Counted from the stretch's first letter, positions 34,778 to 46,377 are shown. The stretch is 64,000 bases of DNA from Oasisia sp. SBJ-2009 (GCA_964017155.1 OZ024863.1:38866038-38930037), one strand, 5' to 3'. Translations and numbers: made by a program. The notes: generated from the sequence alone by a model not told the origin.

Positions 34778-35190
34778 AATATGTTCACTTGTCAAAACAG
34801 TCGGAAACAAAAGATGATCCTCCTCGAACTAAACCTAAAGTAAGATATGTTCGTGGAAGCTTTCGTCTTATTTAGGTCCACTGATCAAAGATGGCTATCG
34901 GTTGACAGTTACTGAAATTAAGGATATCGTGTCCACTTTAGCATAGAATTATGATCCCGTGTTGTACAACATATATTCTAAGATACAAATATTGGACAAC
35001 TATGGTGATGCGATTCAGTTCTGCCCTAGTCATCAAGTCAATTTGCCCATGAAATGTGCTTTTCATCAGATATTAGCGTAGAAAATACTGCAGCAAAGAT
35101 GAGATAAATGGATGTTGTTAATTCGAGTTCGGAGTTTATCAGATATTGACAGGCGTCTAGTTGCATCCTTGAACATTTAGTAGTGCAATA
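33690..35190 (+). pseudogene. Left-arm remnant of an uncharacterised ORF
   Basis: Frame fragments mirror the right-arm ORF: NHESAV.FLDAM near 33715, then after the inserted element IKDGYRLTVTEIKD near 34885, then DNYGDAIQFCPSHQVNLPMK near 34995-35060. The frame is broken by stops, a TA tract and the 33877-34695 insertion. The pattern resembles an uncharacterised protein often found with repetitive elements in marine invertebrates; function unknown. Confidence 0.55.
33877..34695. mobile_element. TA-flanked non-autonomous DNA transposon
   Basis: Terminal inverted repeats: GGCAGCTTATGTCGACC near 33884 and GGTCGACATAAGCTGCC ending near 34687, with inner inverted copies of CCGGCTTATGTAGACC and GGTCTACATAAGCCGG. 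Both sides are (TA)n tracts, so the insertion was into TA, as for Tc1/mariner-like elements. No transposase. It interrupts the left-arm ORF. Confidence 0.75.
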
Positions 35191-35604
35191 TTTAGTAGAG
35201 GCAACTGACTATAGTTTGCGGATTAATAACGGTCCACTCTACATATGTCTGTAATACTCTCTTCGGGGCCAACGTCGTCACCATGCGTCAAGTCATCGTC
35301 ATCACCCACAAGCATCGTACTCATCATTAGCTTTTTTAACATACGGGATATCTTAATGCCAAAGAGCGAGGCAAAGAAAGTCTGCCGCTGATCTGCCATT
35401 TCCCCGTGATTCTTTCAAATCATGATCATCACTACATTTTTCACCTATCTTGAAATCAACTTTTTTCAAAAGCCTCTCTAATAATCTCTCTTTTCTACGA
35501 CTCGATAACTACGACAGAACTCAGTTTAATCGCCGTAGTTGTACAACAAAATTGTGTTTACATCTTTGTTCTATAACTCAATATCATAATTCTCTGATAA
35601 ACTA

Positions 35605-36273
35605 CCCAGATAGCCAAACGATATTGGCCCGATATCGGCCCGATCTCGGCCATCTCGGCACCGACATCGGCCCGATCTCGGCATACGACATCGGCCCGAT
35701 CTCGGGCATCTCGGCCCTATGTCGAACCGAGATAGCCGACATCGGCCCGATCTAGGTTTTGCACATGGGATCGATCTCGGTCCGATCTCGGCAATCTCGG
35801 CTGCATCTATAACATGCCTAGATGAAACCGATATAGCCTAGATGCAGCTGAGATCCCCGAGATCAGACCGAGATTGGACCGATCTCGGCAATCTCGGCTG
35901 CATCTATAGTATGCCTAGATAAAACCTAGATGCAGCTGGGACCCTCGAGATCGGACCGAGATTGGACCGATCTCGGCAATCTCGGTTGACATACAGCCTA
36001 GATGAAACCGGTATAGCCTATTTTACTTGGATTAGTAAGTAGGTAACAAATGCATAGTTTCCGAGGTTCTTCTCTTAGCCCTGTCCCCATTCCTGTCTTT
36101 AGGCCCCATGAACCATTTTGACAGACACTAATGGATGGCTTTGTCTGTAGGGCCTACGTGGCGTCTTCATATCTCTCGATGTCTCCTGCAATTAAAATGA
36201 AAGAGACATTAAGCTAGATACCATCTATATTTAACTAATATCACAGACTGAACAACAAAATAATTGTTTACAA

Positions 36274-36333
<60 letters not shown>

Positions 36334-37374
36334 TTTGTAAACAATTATATAAAAAACAAATGTATATAGGTTTCCACAGAATCAAGCGTGCGCATATAAA
36401 TTCATGCCACAAATGATTTGTTAATCTAGAAATGTACAAAGGTTCACAACAAAATAAATGATTGTATAAACGTACCTTCTCCACTGTAGCTGTGCTTCTG
36501 TCTAAATCCTATCTGTCAGTGCAGTCAAGAAGCAGGGAACCAAGTCTCAAAGGTCCTCCAGTGTTCCAGGCCTGGGAGCCTCTGGACTCCCCAGCTGGAC
36601 TGCTGTTACATCATTATACATTGGTGTCACTGGGGCTGTAGTCACTAAAGTCTCTACATGGGGTATCATCAGGCTAGGCTAAATTTAAGGACCTTGGAGT
36701 TCACTGACAGTTCAAGCTACATTCAACTACGAGAAGACATGTTTTGGAATACTTTTGTTACAAATTAAATAAACTAATATTGTTTTGAAGATATTTTCAG
36801 ACTGGAATTTCTGTGGATGTTCAAACTGTTTCTTCTAAAGATTATTTTCTTAGAAGAGTAATTATTTTATAAAACAAAATAGTTTTTTTTAAACAGGAAA
36901 TATTATGTAGGTACACCCTTGGTTGTGTTTTAATAGGTCCTATGGCGGACGGCGGGACAATCGGATTAGAGTGGCGCACACACTATTGGAAACATTGAAT
37001 AGAAATAAACACATCTAAACTCGCCCAAATTCTTTACAAATTACATTCACCACAATTAATGCGATATGTATTAAATTAGTTTTGCATACGCTCATATTTG
37101 TAAAGGATATACAACATTTTATTTACTCCCATTCCCTTGCTGCATAACGACATGGCCTATCTTGGGCCGATCTCGGTCCGATGTCGGCTGCATATAGGTG
37201 CCTATATACTGCCATTATCGCCAATATCGGACCTATATTGGCCCGATGTCGGCTGCATAGGTGCGTACAGCCAGTATAACCAACATTGGACCGATATCGG
37301 CCCGACATAGGAGAGATAGGCTCGAGATTGCCGAGATGCAGCCGATATCGGGCCGATATAGGTGGCTACCTGGG
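35605..37374. mobile_element. TIR element with CGGCCCGATATCGGC subterminal repeats
   Basis: The ends are CCCAGATAGCC (35605) and GGCTACCTGGG (ending 37374), with TA on both sides as target duplication (35603-35604, 37375-37376). About 390 bp at the left and 230 bp at the right are packed with variants of GGCCCGATCTCGGC in both orientations. The interior has no credible gene; it contains the palindromic TA tract at 36258-36345. It sits at the inner end of the right arm, within GATTTCATATTTA. Confidence 0.75.
36258..36345. repeat. (TA)n tract framed by a perfect inverted repeat
   Basis: TAATTGTTTACAAAACTATA precedes and TATAGTTTTGTAAACAATTA follows the TA run, so the whole block can fold into one long hairpin. 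Confidence 0.9.
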
Positions 37375-37384
37375 TAAATATGAA

Positions 37385-37680
37385 ATCCTTAATTTCAGTA
37401 ACTGTCAACCCATAGCCATCTTTGTTCAATAGATATAAATGAGACAAAGCTTCCACGAAACCTTTGGTTTAGTTTGAGGATATTTTTTTTCTGCCTGTTT
37501 TGACAAATTAATATATTGCATGAAACAAGTACTATGACAATATATGTCAGCAGCAAATACACTTTCAGGCGTATTCAAGTATGTGCATCTAACAAATGCG
37601 TCATGAGTTTTTAACTCACATTGCATCTAGAAACGTCACTGCGCTTTCGTAATTACACATTTTGAACCTTCCCTCATTAT
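37385..37680 (-). pseudogene. Right-arm remnant of the same uncharacterised ORF
   Basis: On the minus strand: MCNYESAVTFLDAM, a short disrupted stretch, then DAFVRCTYLNTPESVFAADI, YCHSTCFMQYINLSKQAEKK and NKDGYGLTVTEIKDF, where the 35605-37374 element cuts it off. Less decayed than the left-arm copy. It probably belongs to the arm element; no enzymatic motif is visible. Confidence 0.55.
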
Positions 37681-39439
37681 TTTCGTTTGTAGTCGAATCC
37701 TATCACTCCTACATATGGTACAATCAATGTAGTCCGGATAAGCACGGATCGTGGTAGAGTAGAGCTTGTGCTACGTGTGGAAAGACTGTTGGTTGCTTCT
37801 GATAGTTACCCTGGGTTCGTCCAACATGGGCCGGAGAATTCGTTTACCAGTTTATCGTTTATAACATGCATGCATATTTTGATACTTGAATGCAGTCAGG
37901 TCCGTTAATCCTGATTATTTTGTTAACAATATCACTGTTGAGCTCAGCTACGTCACTGACACGTTTCCTGCTAGTCTTCCCACCATAACGTGGCTCGACG
38001 GTCTTGCCCAATATGCAAATAATACTTCAAGTTGAGGAGAGGCAACAGCAGACTTAAACATCCGAAGTTATTATGTATTTTTGTTGTCCATAGCCATGTT
38101 TATTTTCAATCATTTGAAATATGGCAAGACAAGAAAGAAATAAGTTTGAAATAATAGTAGGGTAATGTACAATTGTGTGTTGTTATATAATACAAATGTC
38201 TTCATTAATGAGGCAACCTTGGCTTATTTAAAACAAACACCTCATTAAAACTTCTCGTTTGGGATAGTTATGTCAGTGGGGATATATCTCGTAGGCAATT
38301 TGACTGCTCAATAACTGATAATCTAAATAGATCGATGGTAGTCCTGGCCTGAGTGACGCAGGCTTTAACCTGTAAACATGTTTTTCATATGCATCTTTCC
38401 ATCTGTAATGTGTTCTGGTGATGACACTTTTCAAACATACAGGAAATTCATGAATTAAATCAGACTTATATTGACATTTGGTTAAATACAGATTGACCAT
38501 CGATTAATGGTCTTGTCATATGATCTCATGGATACTGAGCGATAATAGGGAACGTATCATATAAGGCGTTGAACGCGTCTCAAATTTCTAACTAATGTCA
38601 ACATTGGTTCAAACAGGTATCCACTGCACATCAGCTACACCCTTCGACGACAGGAAGTACTTAAAATGTGGTGAAAGATGGATCTAAATACCGTATTTCT
38701 TAAATACGGAAATAATAGGTTTTGACAGACGCCATCTTTAAAGATGGCGCGAATTGTTATGTTGTTGAAGGTGACAAATGACATGGCTGGTATCGCTATC
38801 CACTAAGCCACCCAACAACGTCAAAAAAGTTGCTCTAGGTGACCTAGTGTTTGAGATATTGTAACATTTGTATTGACGACCGCCATCTTTACAAATGGCG
38901 GAAATAAATGCCGGAGGAGCATAGAAATTATATATTTGATATCAGAAATCCCCTAAACATATAAACTCTGCACCACAATTAGTGCTCTTCATGCCGTATT
39001 TATTAAGATAAAGCAAAAGCAAAAATTCAAAAACGTAGTTTGTGTGTTGTCGCAAACAGAGGGTTAATAGACCATGTTATACCCACTTCACCATGCTCAA
39101 AGTGATTTTTCCATCAATAACACATCCTGTATGATGAAAAAGGTCAGGTCTGATACTGTTGTAACATGTATTGGTAGTAGGGTGCAAGAAAATGTGCTTC
39201 GGTTTGGTCAAAATCACAAACAATCGCCATATTTCGGGTCTATTTTTGGACCCTTAACCCTCTTATCGGCATAAAACTGCCTAAAATATATTGCTACTTG
39301 TCCATTTCAATGAAATACATTGATATAACTACCAATTAATAACAGGACTGATTTCATAAAAATAAGCAAGTCACTGAAAACGTATTTTTTTCATAAATTG
39401 CCGCACACAAAGGGTTAATTCAGTATGTTGTACAAGTTT

Positions 39440-41582
39440 AAAACTCAACACCAGATGAGGAATGGGCTGCTCTGCAGCAGGTCGTGTACAACACAGCCAA
39501 GACATATCTTGGCAAGCCAGACAGAAAAGACCAGGACCGGTTCGACCCCAACGACCAGGAGCTACAGACTCTTATGAACAGAAGAGACCAAGCCCACCAG
39601 AGAGTGTTGCAAACCAGGAGCACCAGGTCCACCACTGCAGCATACAAAGATGCCTGCAGATTGCTACAAAAACACACGCGTGCACTGAAGTCAGACTGGT
39701 GGGAAAGGAAGGCAGTGGAGCTGCAGAGAGCTGCTGACAGTAACAACATGAAGGGCTTCTACAATGGGCTGAAGGAAGTGTGGGGTCCCAAAAAGAAGGG
39801 ATCTGTTCAACTGAAATCATCAGATGGAATGGAGACCTTCTCTGACAGCAAGAGAGTTGTGGTAAGATGGAGTGAACACTTCCAGAAGCTACTCAACGTC
39901 CCTGGCGACATAGATCACGAAGCTCTGGACAACATCCCGCAGCGCATTATCAAGACAAGCCTCGATGAGATTCCAACTATGGATGAGATGGCTAGAGCAA
40001 TCGCCGGCCTGAAAGATGGCAAAGCACCTGGAGGAGATGGAATTCCTGCAGAAGTATGGAAGCTCGGAGGAGAAAATCTGTTCAGCAGACTGTACCAACT
40101 AATCACCAATGCCTGGGAGGTGGGTTCTGTACCACAAGCATGGAAGGATGCCAGCATTGTAACCATCTACAAGAAAGGTGATCGAACAGACTGTGGGAAC
40201 TATAGAGGAATCTCTCTTCTTTCCATAGCGGGCAAGATCTTCGCGAGGATCCTCCTCAACAGACTATCTACTCACATAACACCAGAGGTAGTTCCGGAGA
40301 CACAATGTGGCTTCAGATGTAACCGGAGCACTGTGGATATGATATTTTGTCTCCGACAACTACAAGAAAAGTGCATTGAGCAGGACCGACCACTGTACAT
40401 GGTATTTGTCGACTTCAGCAAGGCGTTTGATACAGTTGGGAGGACCGGGCTATGGCAGCTACTGAGGAAGTATGGCTGCCCAGAGAAGTTCACAACAATG
40501 ATCGAGGCACTACATACTGGAATGATGGCAAATGTTAGTGTTGAAGGAGAAGTCTCGGAATCGTTCAGTGTCACAAATGGGGTCAAGCAAGGTTGTGTAC
40601 TGGCCCCCACGCTCTTCTCCATCTTCCTATCAGCAATGCTCGACGAGGCTTTCCGAGACATGGGGGATGGCATCAACATACAGTCCAGACAGAACGCTGA
40701 CCTATTCAACGTCGCACACTTCAGAGCAAAGACCAAGACTACTCGGATACTGATGAGAGAGCTGCTATTCGCAGATGACAGTGCACTGGTTGCACACTCT
40801 GCTGAAGAGATGCAGAAAATAGTGGATGCTTTCTCCGATGCGTCAAAGAAGTTCGGCCTGAAGATTAACATCAAGAAGACCGAGGTGCTGTACCAATCCA
40901 ACTCTACAAGAACCCGAGAGGAGGATATCATGGTTGATGGAAACAAGCTGAACTCTGCTCTAGAATTCACCTACCTCGGAAGCACTATATCAAGTGACGG
41001 ATGCATTGACGACGAAATACAGGGGAGGATGGCCAAGGCTAGTGTATCTTTCGGCCGACTACGCCAGAGACTCTGGAACAACCACCATGTGTCCATGCGG
41101 GTTAAAGGCAAGATATACCGTGCAATCGTGCTGTCCACCCTCCTATACGGAGCTGAGGCCTGGACAGTGTACAGACGACAGGTTAAAAAGCTACATGCCT
41201 TCATGATGCGACATCTGCGTTCGATCATGAGGATAACCTGGATGGACAAAGTGACAAACAAGGAAATACTAGAACGAACAGGGCTGCCATCTATGGAAGA
41301 TCTTCTGATCAGAAAGAATCTCCGGTGGACTGGACACCTCATGAGGATGTCACCAGACAGGCTACCGAAGCAGGTTCTCTACTCTCAACTGTCTTCTGGT
41401 CAGAGAAAGAGAGGGCGCCCTCGTCTCCGGTTCAAAGATACCATCAAGAGAAACCTAAAGATGAGAGACATAAAGATCGACTCATGGACATCACTCTCAC
41501 AGCAGAGAGACAAATGGAGAGCAAGAGTCAAGTGATGGAAGCAGTCTTTGTCGCTTCGCGACCGACAGCACGATGATGATGA
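39440..41582 (+). mobile_element. Non-LTR retrotransposon insertion with 11-bp TSD
   Basis: TGTACAAGTTT flanks the insert on both sides (39429-39439 and 41583-41593). The left arm keeps the unoccupied site in reverse complement (AGCAAACTTGTACAACATAC near 31748-31767). The insert is a 5'-truncated LINE ending in a short GATGATGATG tail. This is direct evidence of retrotransposition into the right arm after the arms formed. Confidence 0.95.
39442..41535 (+). CDS. LINE reverse transcriptase ORF (5'-truncated, uninterrupted)
   Basis: About 697 codons with no stop. RT motifs in order: KDGKAPGGDGIPAEVWK, GNYRGISLLSIAGKIFARIL, MVFVDFSKAFDT (motif A with catalytic Asp), NGVKQGCVLAPTLFSIFL (motif B), ELLFADDSALVAHS (FADD, motif C), INIKKTEVLYQ and FTYLGSTIS, followed by a C-terminal RKRGRPRLRFKD segment. 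The upstream endonuclease is missing and the frame is opened by the truncation, so there is no native start codon; 39442 is the first codon after a TAA. Polymerase that would prime cDNA synthesis at the target site. I do not assign a clade; the remnant at 62272-63650 is related. Confidence 0.93.
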   Translation, partial: NSTPDEEWAALQQVVYNTAKTYLGKPDRKDQDRFDPNDQELQTLMNRRDQAHQRVLQTRSTRSTTAAYKDACRLLQKHTRALKSDWWERKAVELQRAADSNNMKGFYNGLKEVWGPKKKGSVQLKSSDGMETFSDSKRVVVRWSEHFQKLLNVPGDIDHEALDNIPQRIIKTSLDEIPTMDEMARAIAGLKDGKAPGGDGIPAEVWKLGGENLFSRLYQLITNAWEVGSVPQAWKDASIVTIYKKGDRTDCGNYRGISLLSIAGKIFARILLNRLSTHITPEVVPETQCGFRCNRSTVDMIFCLRQLQEKCIEQDRPLYMVFVDFSKAFDTVGRTGLWQLLRKYGCPEKFTTMIEALHTGMMANVSVEGEVSESFSVTNGVKQGCVLAPTLFSIFLSAMLDEAFRDMGDGINIQSRQNADLFNVAHFRAKTKTTRILMRELLFADDSALVAHSAEEMQKIVDAFSDASKKFGLKINIKKTEVLYQSNSTRTREEDIMVDGNKLNSALEFTYLGSTISSDGCIDDEIQGRMAKASVSFGRLRQRLWNNHHVSMRVKGKIYRAIVLSTLLYGAEAWTVYRRQVKKLHAFMMRHLRSIMRITWMDKVTNKEILERTGLPSMEDLLIRKNLRWTGHLMRMSPDRLPKQVLYSQLSSGQRKRGRPRLRFKDTIKRNLKMRDIKIDSWTSLSQQRDKWRARVK

Positions 41583-41715
41583 TGTACAAGTTTGCTGCAA
41601 CTACAACATCATTTTTAGAAACGAGAGATTCAGACGGTCACAATGACACCGGTCCCAGCTTGTTATACCTCCGGTAGGGGTGCATCTAATTCTTTGGGTC
41701 CCAGCCGCTGCACTA

Positions 41716-42252
41716 TACATAACACCCACCAACACAGCCTACTGTTTGTTAATATCTCAGCGGGGAATATACCAATTAACCCGTGATATCCTATTGAGTA
41801 TTAAGGTCTCAATGTAACAGATAATTCAGTAGCCGTATAATGGCGTGATGATTTGTTTCCCACGACAGAAATCAACTTGTTCTAATACACAATATATGTA
41901 AACCAGTGCTGGGGAAATTCAGCATCCTCTTCAACACATAAATTAACAGTCTTAACCACAGGGAGCGTTAAATATCAGTTTGCACACAAGTGATAGTGAA
42001 TAAATGCATGAACATAGCTGTGAACATCTCCTGGATCTATCCACCCACCTCTCATGTTCTGTTGCTTGCGTCTAACAAGCGCATGCCAAAATGTGTCTCT
42101 TATATAGAGGGTATGCACTGACGTCACGAAAAGCGCCTACTCCCGGATGTGCGGCCATGTTGGTGATAGCAACCGCAACAACAAGCAGCGTTAGGCGCGT
42201 GTCGTCCGATCATTTTCTTGTATAGCAGTTAAATTATACCATTTTCGTGTCA
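41716..42252. other. Non-coding stretch
   Basis: No gene. A TGACGTCAC (CRE-like) word occurs near 42120, just before the broken ORF at 42253. Confidence 0.5.
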
Positions 42253-42612
42253 TGGAAGCTAACAAAGAGAGTGTTGTGGCGTCTAGTTATCGTGATACGT
42301 TGGATAGTTCAAACAGGGTCCGATACGATGCGAAATTAAGTCTGATAGGAAACCGGGAACCGTATCGCGTATGCATTCGAACAGTCAGACTGGACTGACG
42401 ATGTGTCACTTCTGCCGTCGACCACGTTCATCGACACCATGAACTACCTCGTGTTTTTGCCGAGTCCATATACAATGGAGGATAGAAAGACTTTAGACCC
42501 ATACAATCAGTTTGTTTGCGGATGGGTTAGGGTCAGGGAGAAACAGTTGTGCCTGAAAGAAGACTACTGTGTTGTGACAGCCAGAGTGTTTATGACTTGT
42601 GTGTGTATGTAA
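42253..42612 (+). pseudogene. Exon-like ORF with a frameshift, repetitive gene family
   Basis: ATG at 42253 begins MEANKESVVASSYRDTLDSS and reads to NREPYRV; then a one-base shift near 42375 moves to the frame DWTDDVSLLPSTTFIDTMNY, LDPYNQFVCGWVR and DYCVVTARV. The pattern resembles the first exon of uncharacterised, often multi-copy proteins of aquatic invertebrates and fish linked with SWIM or YqaJ domains, but no such domain is visible here. The frameshift suggests a retired copy. Confidence 0.5.
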
Positions 42613-43048
42613 TTGTTTGTAGCAGTGTGATGCAAATCCTACAACTAGCTTATTTTATGATATTTGTTTCTTTGGATGTAACTATAACTTATTAACTGAT
42701 TAAGTTGACTGCTTGTGATGCAGGGTTGGCTAAAACTCTCATGTAAAATCTAAAATGTAAAATTCAGTTCAAGTCGTTAATAAAAGTGTGCAAATAGATT
42801 TTAGTAACTAAAAAAATAACTAAATCATAATATTCCACCGAACAAATATGAGTTAACTATTCATTTTCTACATCTAGATAAATTTAATAATGCTATATAC
42901 AATAAAATAAAATATGCCAAATATGGTATTATCAAGATTGTAGGAAGCTTCCACAATTCAAGCGTAGTAAGAAAACAACTGCAAAGTGAAAATTCATGTT
43001 GCTACAGTCAGCATTGCACACATTTATTTACCAGAAAATAAAATTAAC

Positions 43049-43127
<79 letters not shown>
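43049..43127. repeat. (TA)n tract
   Basis: About 39 pure TA dinucleotides. Confidence 0.95.
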
Positions 43128-43130
<3 letters not shown>

Positions 43131-43710
43131 TGTGATGTAAAAGATAGGTAAACATGCCATGCCATGTTTTATAACTTCACAAACATTGGCTGCTGATACA
43201 GAAGAACATGTAGAAAGAACAAGTATTCCTGTTAAAACGTCATGGTTTACAATTACACAAACAATTGACTGCCTATTTGTAAAAACGAATAAAACATTGA
43301 AATTATTGTAAATATTTAACTTTCATATGTGATATTTGTATAGAATATCAATGCAAGAGTGCTCTATAAACAATTGTGTGCATGCAAGCCAAGCACCAAG
43401 GAAAATATCAGTCAAATGAAATGATTCTCAGTCAAACGAGACTATTGGTTCGCAGCAGTTTGTTAGAGCACAACAAACATGGCAGCGGTTTATCTATGTT
43501 TATATCTGCAGCCGCTCACTTATTATACCTTTTTTTTTACACAATCCAGGCCTGCGCTAGTCACCGGGATAGGACTCAGCTTGACACCAGCTATGATAAA
43601 TGACACCACAGCGTAAGCAAGAAGTGTACTTTAAACTCTCGATCTCTACCCTAAACCAAAATGAGTGAGTAACCCTGCCGGGTTACAATTGTTTAATATA
43701 TACATACAAC

Positions 43711-43714
<4 letters not shown>

Positions 43715-43797
<83 letters not shown>
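43715..43797. repeat. (TA)n tract
   Basis: About 41 pure TA dinucleotides. Confidence 0.95.
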
Positions 43798-43798
<1 letters not shown>

Positions 43799-44553
43799 CA
43801 TGTATACACACATACATATGTACATATAAATCAACCTAGCTTGTTCTACACACATATACGTGTATAGACACACAAAACATACATACGTGCATGCATGTTA
43901 AGACATCGATAGTGTTATAATTTTATTGGCCAAGCTTGACTACAATAATTGACACCAGTACCGGAAAATATGCATCGTGACAAATTTAAAGCAGCTGATG
44001 AAATACACATCTTTACAAATAATGTACTTTCCTTAATGGTATAATTATATTTCTATATGATTTCCACAATCATACATTTATTAAATAAAGGTCATTTGGT
44101 TTCGCTTTGGCAAACCCTCAAACTCGGTAAACACTTGCATGGTAGGGCTTTCAGGACGTCTCCACCTGCCACAAACACTGTCATTGATAGTCAATGAGTC
44201 AGTGTCACAAATAGTATGTGTATATAGTCTATTCAGGACTTATAAACCATGTAACTCTGTTGTCCGTTTCTGTTTCACTTTGTATATTAATGCGGTGAGG
44301 AGGTATTTGCCTTCTGCGGGTCCAAACATGTTGTGTGTCAGCTGTTTACACATGCTGCAACACACGCTGGTTGCATTATTTTTCAAAATACTGTTACTCA
44401 GCCAACTTTATCACAACACAATTAAGATACAGGTCAACTTTCTAAACTACCTCATCCTGTCAACAACATCAGTTTATTACATCACCCATTGTTTGTTGAC
44501 ATTGTCCCACAACGAAGTCTATTTGAAGTGGCTAAGCACCCAGGCTCCTTATG

Positions 44554-44930
44554 AAATGGGTAACACCTGGTATACGTTATATCTCAACAACTACTCATCG
44601 TATCTAGGTCACATTTGCAGGGTATTATGTTTGTATAAAAGAAGGTTACTCACTAGGTTATATGCAATTTGCATAACCGTAACCAGGACAACCAGAACAT
44701 CATTAAATTACAGCTGGAATAAAAACAAATTATTCAACAATTGTTTTATTCAAACTACTTCGTTGCACAATTTGGCATATCATTTACTAGAATAAATCAT
44801 AACATGAGAAATACAATATTATTTTTTATGGGACTTCCCACAAAATGACACCTATCCAAAATTTAAAGATCTTCTGGTTGTCATGGTTACGGTTACATGC
44901 AAATTGCATATAATATAGTGGGAAACAATG
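44554..44930. mobile_element. Foldback repeat related to 6779-7055
   Basis: TATATGCAATTTGCATAACC at 44660 and GGTTACATGCAAATTGCATATA near 44890 are arms of an inverted repeat that also includes GGTTGTC/GACAACC. Both halves match the repeat at 6779-7055, one inverted and one direct. The 218-codon ORF running across it (44139-44795) is chance. Confidence 0.75.
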
Positions 44931-44934
44931 GGAC

Positions 44935-46209
44935 ACTTTAACAGGATTGGCACAATTGGCCACCACGCTAATAAAAAGCACAGGGCACAAGATAAAAGGC
45001 AAGGGTGTATATAAATGAGGGCAGGAAAAAAGCCTAGCTGGAACACTGATACACTGCACGTAACATAAGCACGTGTGGCTGAAATCATCCAAAATTATAT
45101 CACATGGTCAGAGGCAAACCACACTCCTCATTAGCGATTTCATTGGCTGAGGTTAAAAAAGGAGTTTTCCAAAGGGATGTGTCCGGTGCAGTGAAGGCTG
45201 GTACTGACATAATCAGCAGCAGAGACCCCTCACATGAGAGGCTGCTGTACCACCCAGGCTGCAGTTCCAGGTTATTCATGCGGATGCCTTCAATTCCCAG
45301 GAATACACATTCAAATCTACTGGTCGGCGTGATCAAAATCAAATATTGACATTGTTGTTTGAGCTGAACTGAAGTGTAATTCGTACATTTGGGATGTTGA
45401 TAAGGGAGATATCAAAACGTTTAGCCTTCATATAAGGACAAGTTTCATAAAGACAAAATTCGAAGTAAGTAAATTGCCCAGATTAGTTGCCAATTATGCC
45501 CAAAATGTTATACCAGTATGTTATACCGATATTATGTTATACCGATATTATGTTATACCGATATTATGTTATACCGATATTATGTTATACCGATATTATG
45601 TCATACTGATATATAATATGCTATATGTAACTGTAAATGCTGCAATGCTGAAGACCTACCTTTGAATTTGTTCTAGCGACAGTGTTTCCTTAATATTTCA
45701 TAAAAAATAAAAATGTGTGGTTTATAAGCAAAGTTGCATATTAGCAATTAAACTGTCGGAAAACGTCATGAAATGTGTAACTTTACACACCTGTAGTTGC
45801 TTAATATTTCTCTTAAAGACATGAAACAAAGTTCTACCATTATACTTCTTATACTATAATAAAATAAAATAAATTATTCCGACCACCCTATAAAAAAGGT
45901 CAAAACATTTACTCACTCGGTGAGTCACTGCACTGCCCCTGGCACTGCCCTTTCCTTTGGCTTAGCCTTTGCCTTTGGAGCCGTTTGTGAAGTTGTCTTT
46001 ACCTTTTGCGGCACCAATCGTGTTGCATGTTGCATTATGTCACATAATACTGCTATCGATCCAACATTATTACGATATTGGGAGTACACATAACTTTGTG
46101 GGAGTACGACATTGGCCTACCGTGAACGCAACTTACGCAAGACGTGCTTCGCTTTCGCTTTCCGAAATCGGAATAATTATCAATAGTGGAACTAGCCTTG
46201 GTTGCCCAG
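44935..46209. other. Non-coding stretch
   Basis: Apart from the minisatellite at 45505, nothing is supported. Overlapping ORFs on both strands at 45100-45349 have no recognisable features. Confidence 0.5.
45505..45612. repeat. 16-bp minisatellite
   Basis: Five near-perfect copies plus degenerate edges of GTTATACCGATATTAT. Confidence 0.95.
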
Positions 46210-46360
46210 TGTGACAGATGGACTTATGTACTGTGGTGCAGCCACCTGCTGGACTACAATAACATAGAGTTGTTATTTTGCCATTTTTCTTGTAATAAAC
46301 GAGTTCTGTTCTGTTCTACATTTTATCGACACGTGCTGTTTTATATCACGCAACATCACA
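46210..46360 (+). repeat. 5' LTR of Gypsy element 1
   Basis: A 151-bp segment starting TGTGAC and ending ATCACA, so it has the TG..CA ends and a 5-bp inverted terminal repeat expected of an LTR. It contains AATAAA at about 46294. It is followed at once by a primer-binding-like TGGTGTCAGCAAG and by a gag start codon at 46392. No second LTR was found in the window. Confidence 0.7.
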
Positions 46361-46377
46361 TGGTGTCAGCAAGTCGC
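46361..46377 (+). other. Putative primer-binding site
   Basis: TGGTGTCAGCAAGTCGC begins immediately after the LTR. TGG plus complement to a tRNA 3' end (CCA) is the usual minus-strand primer site of LTR retrotransposons. Confidence 0.6.

Larger units (their letters stand above)
31617..41715. mobile_element. ~10.1-kb inverted-repeat element (foldback or head-to-head pair)
   Basis: The left end TAGTGCAGCGGCC (31617) is mirrored by GCCGCTGCACTA (ending 41715). Homology continues inward as reverse complement: 31680-32480 against 41650-41583 and 39430-38690, 32640-33340 against 38510-38170, 33340-33810 and 34790-34930 against 38160-37380. The arms are 3 kb or more once later insertions are removed (33877-34695, 35605-37374, 39440-41582, TA tracts). 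Both arms carry remnants of one ORF family (see 33690 and 37385). Termini are sharp, suggesting a single transposable structure or two copies in opposite orientation. Confidence 0.8.
42613..44553. other. Non-coding stretch with two long (TA)n tracts
   Basis: (TA)n at 43049-43127 and 43715-43797; short ORFs without features elsewhere. Confidence 0.6.

Noticed and set aside
44139..44795. 218-codon plus ORF
   Set aside because: It runs through the foldback repeat at 44554-44930, and the rest shows no domain.
45100..45349. Pair of ~80-codon ORFs on opposite strands
   Set aside because: No recognisable family and no splice context; left unannotated.
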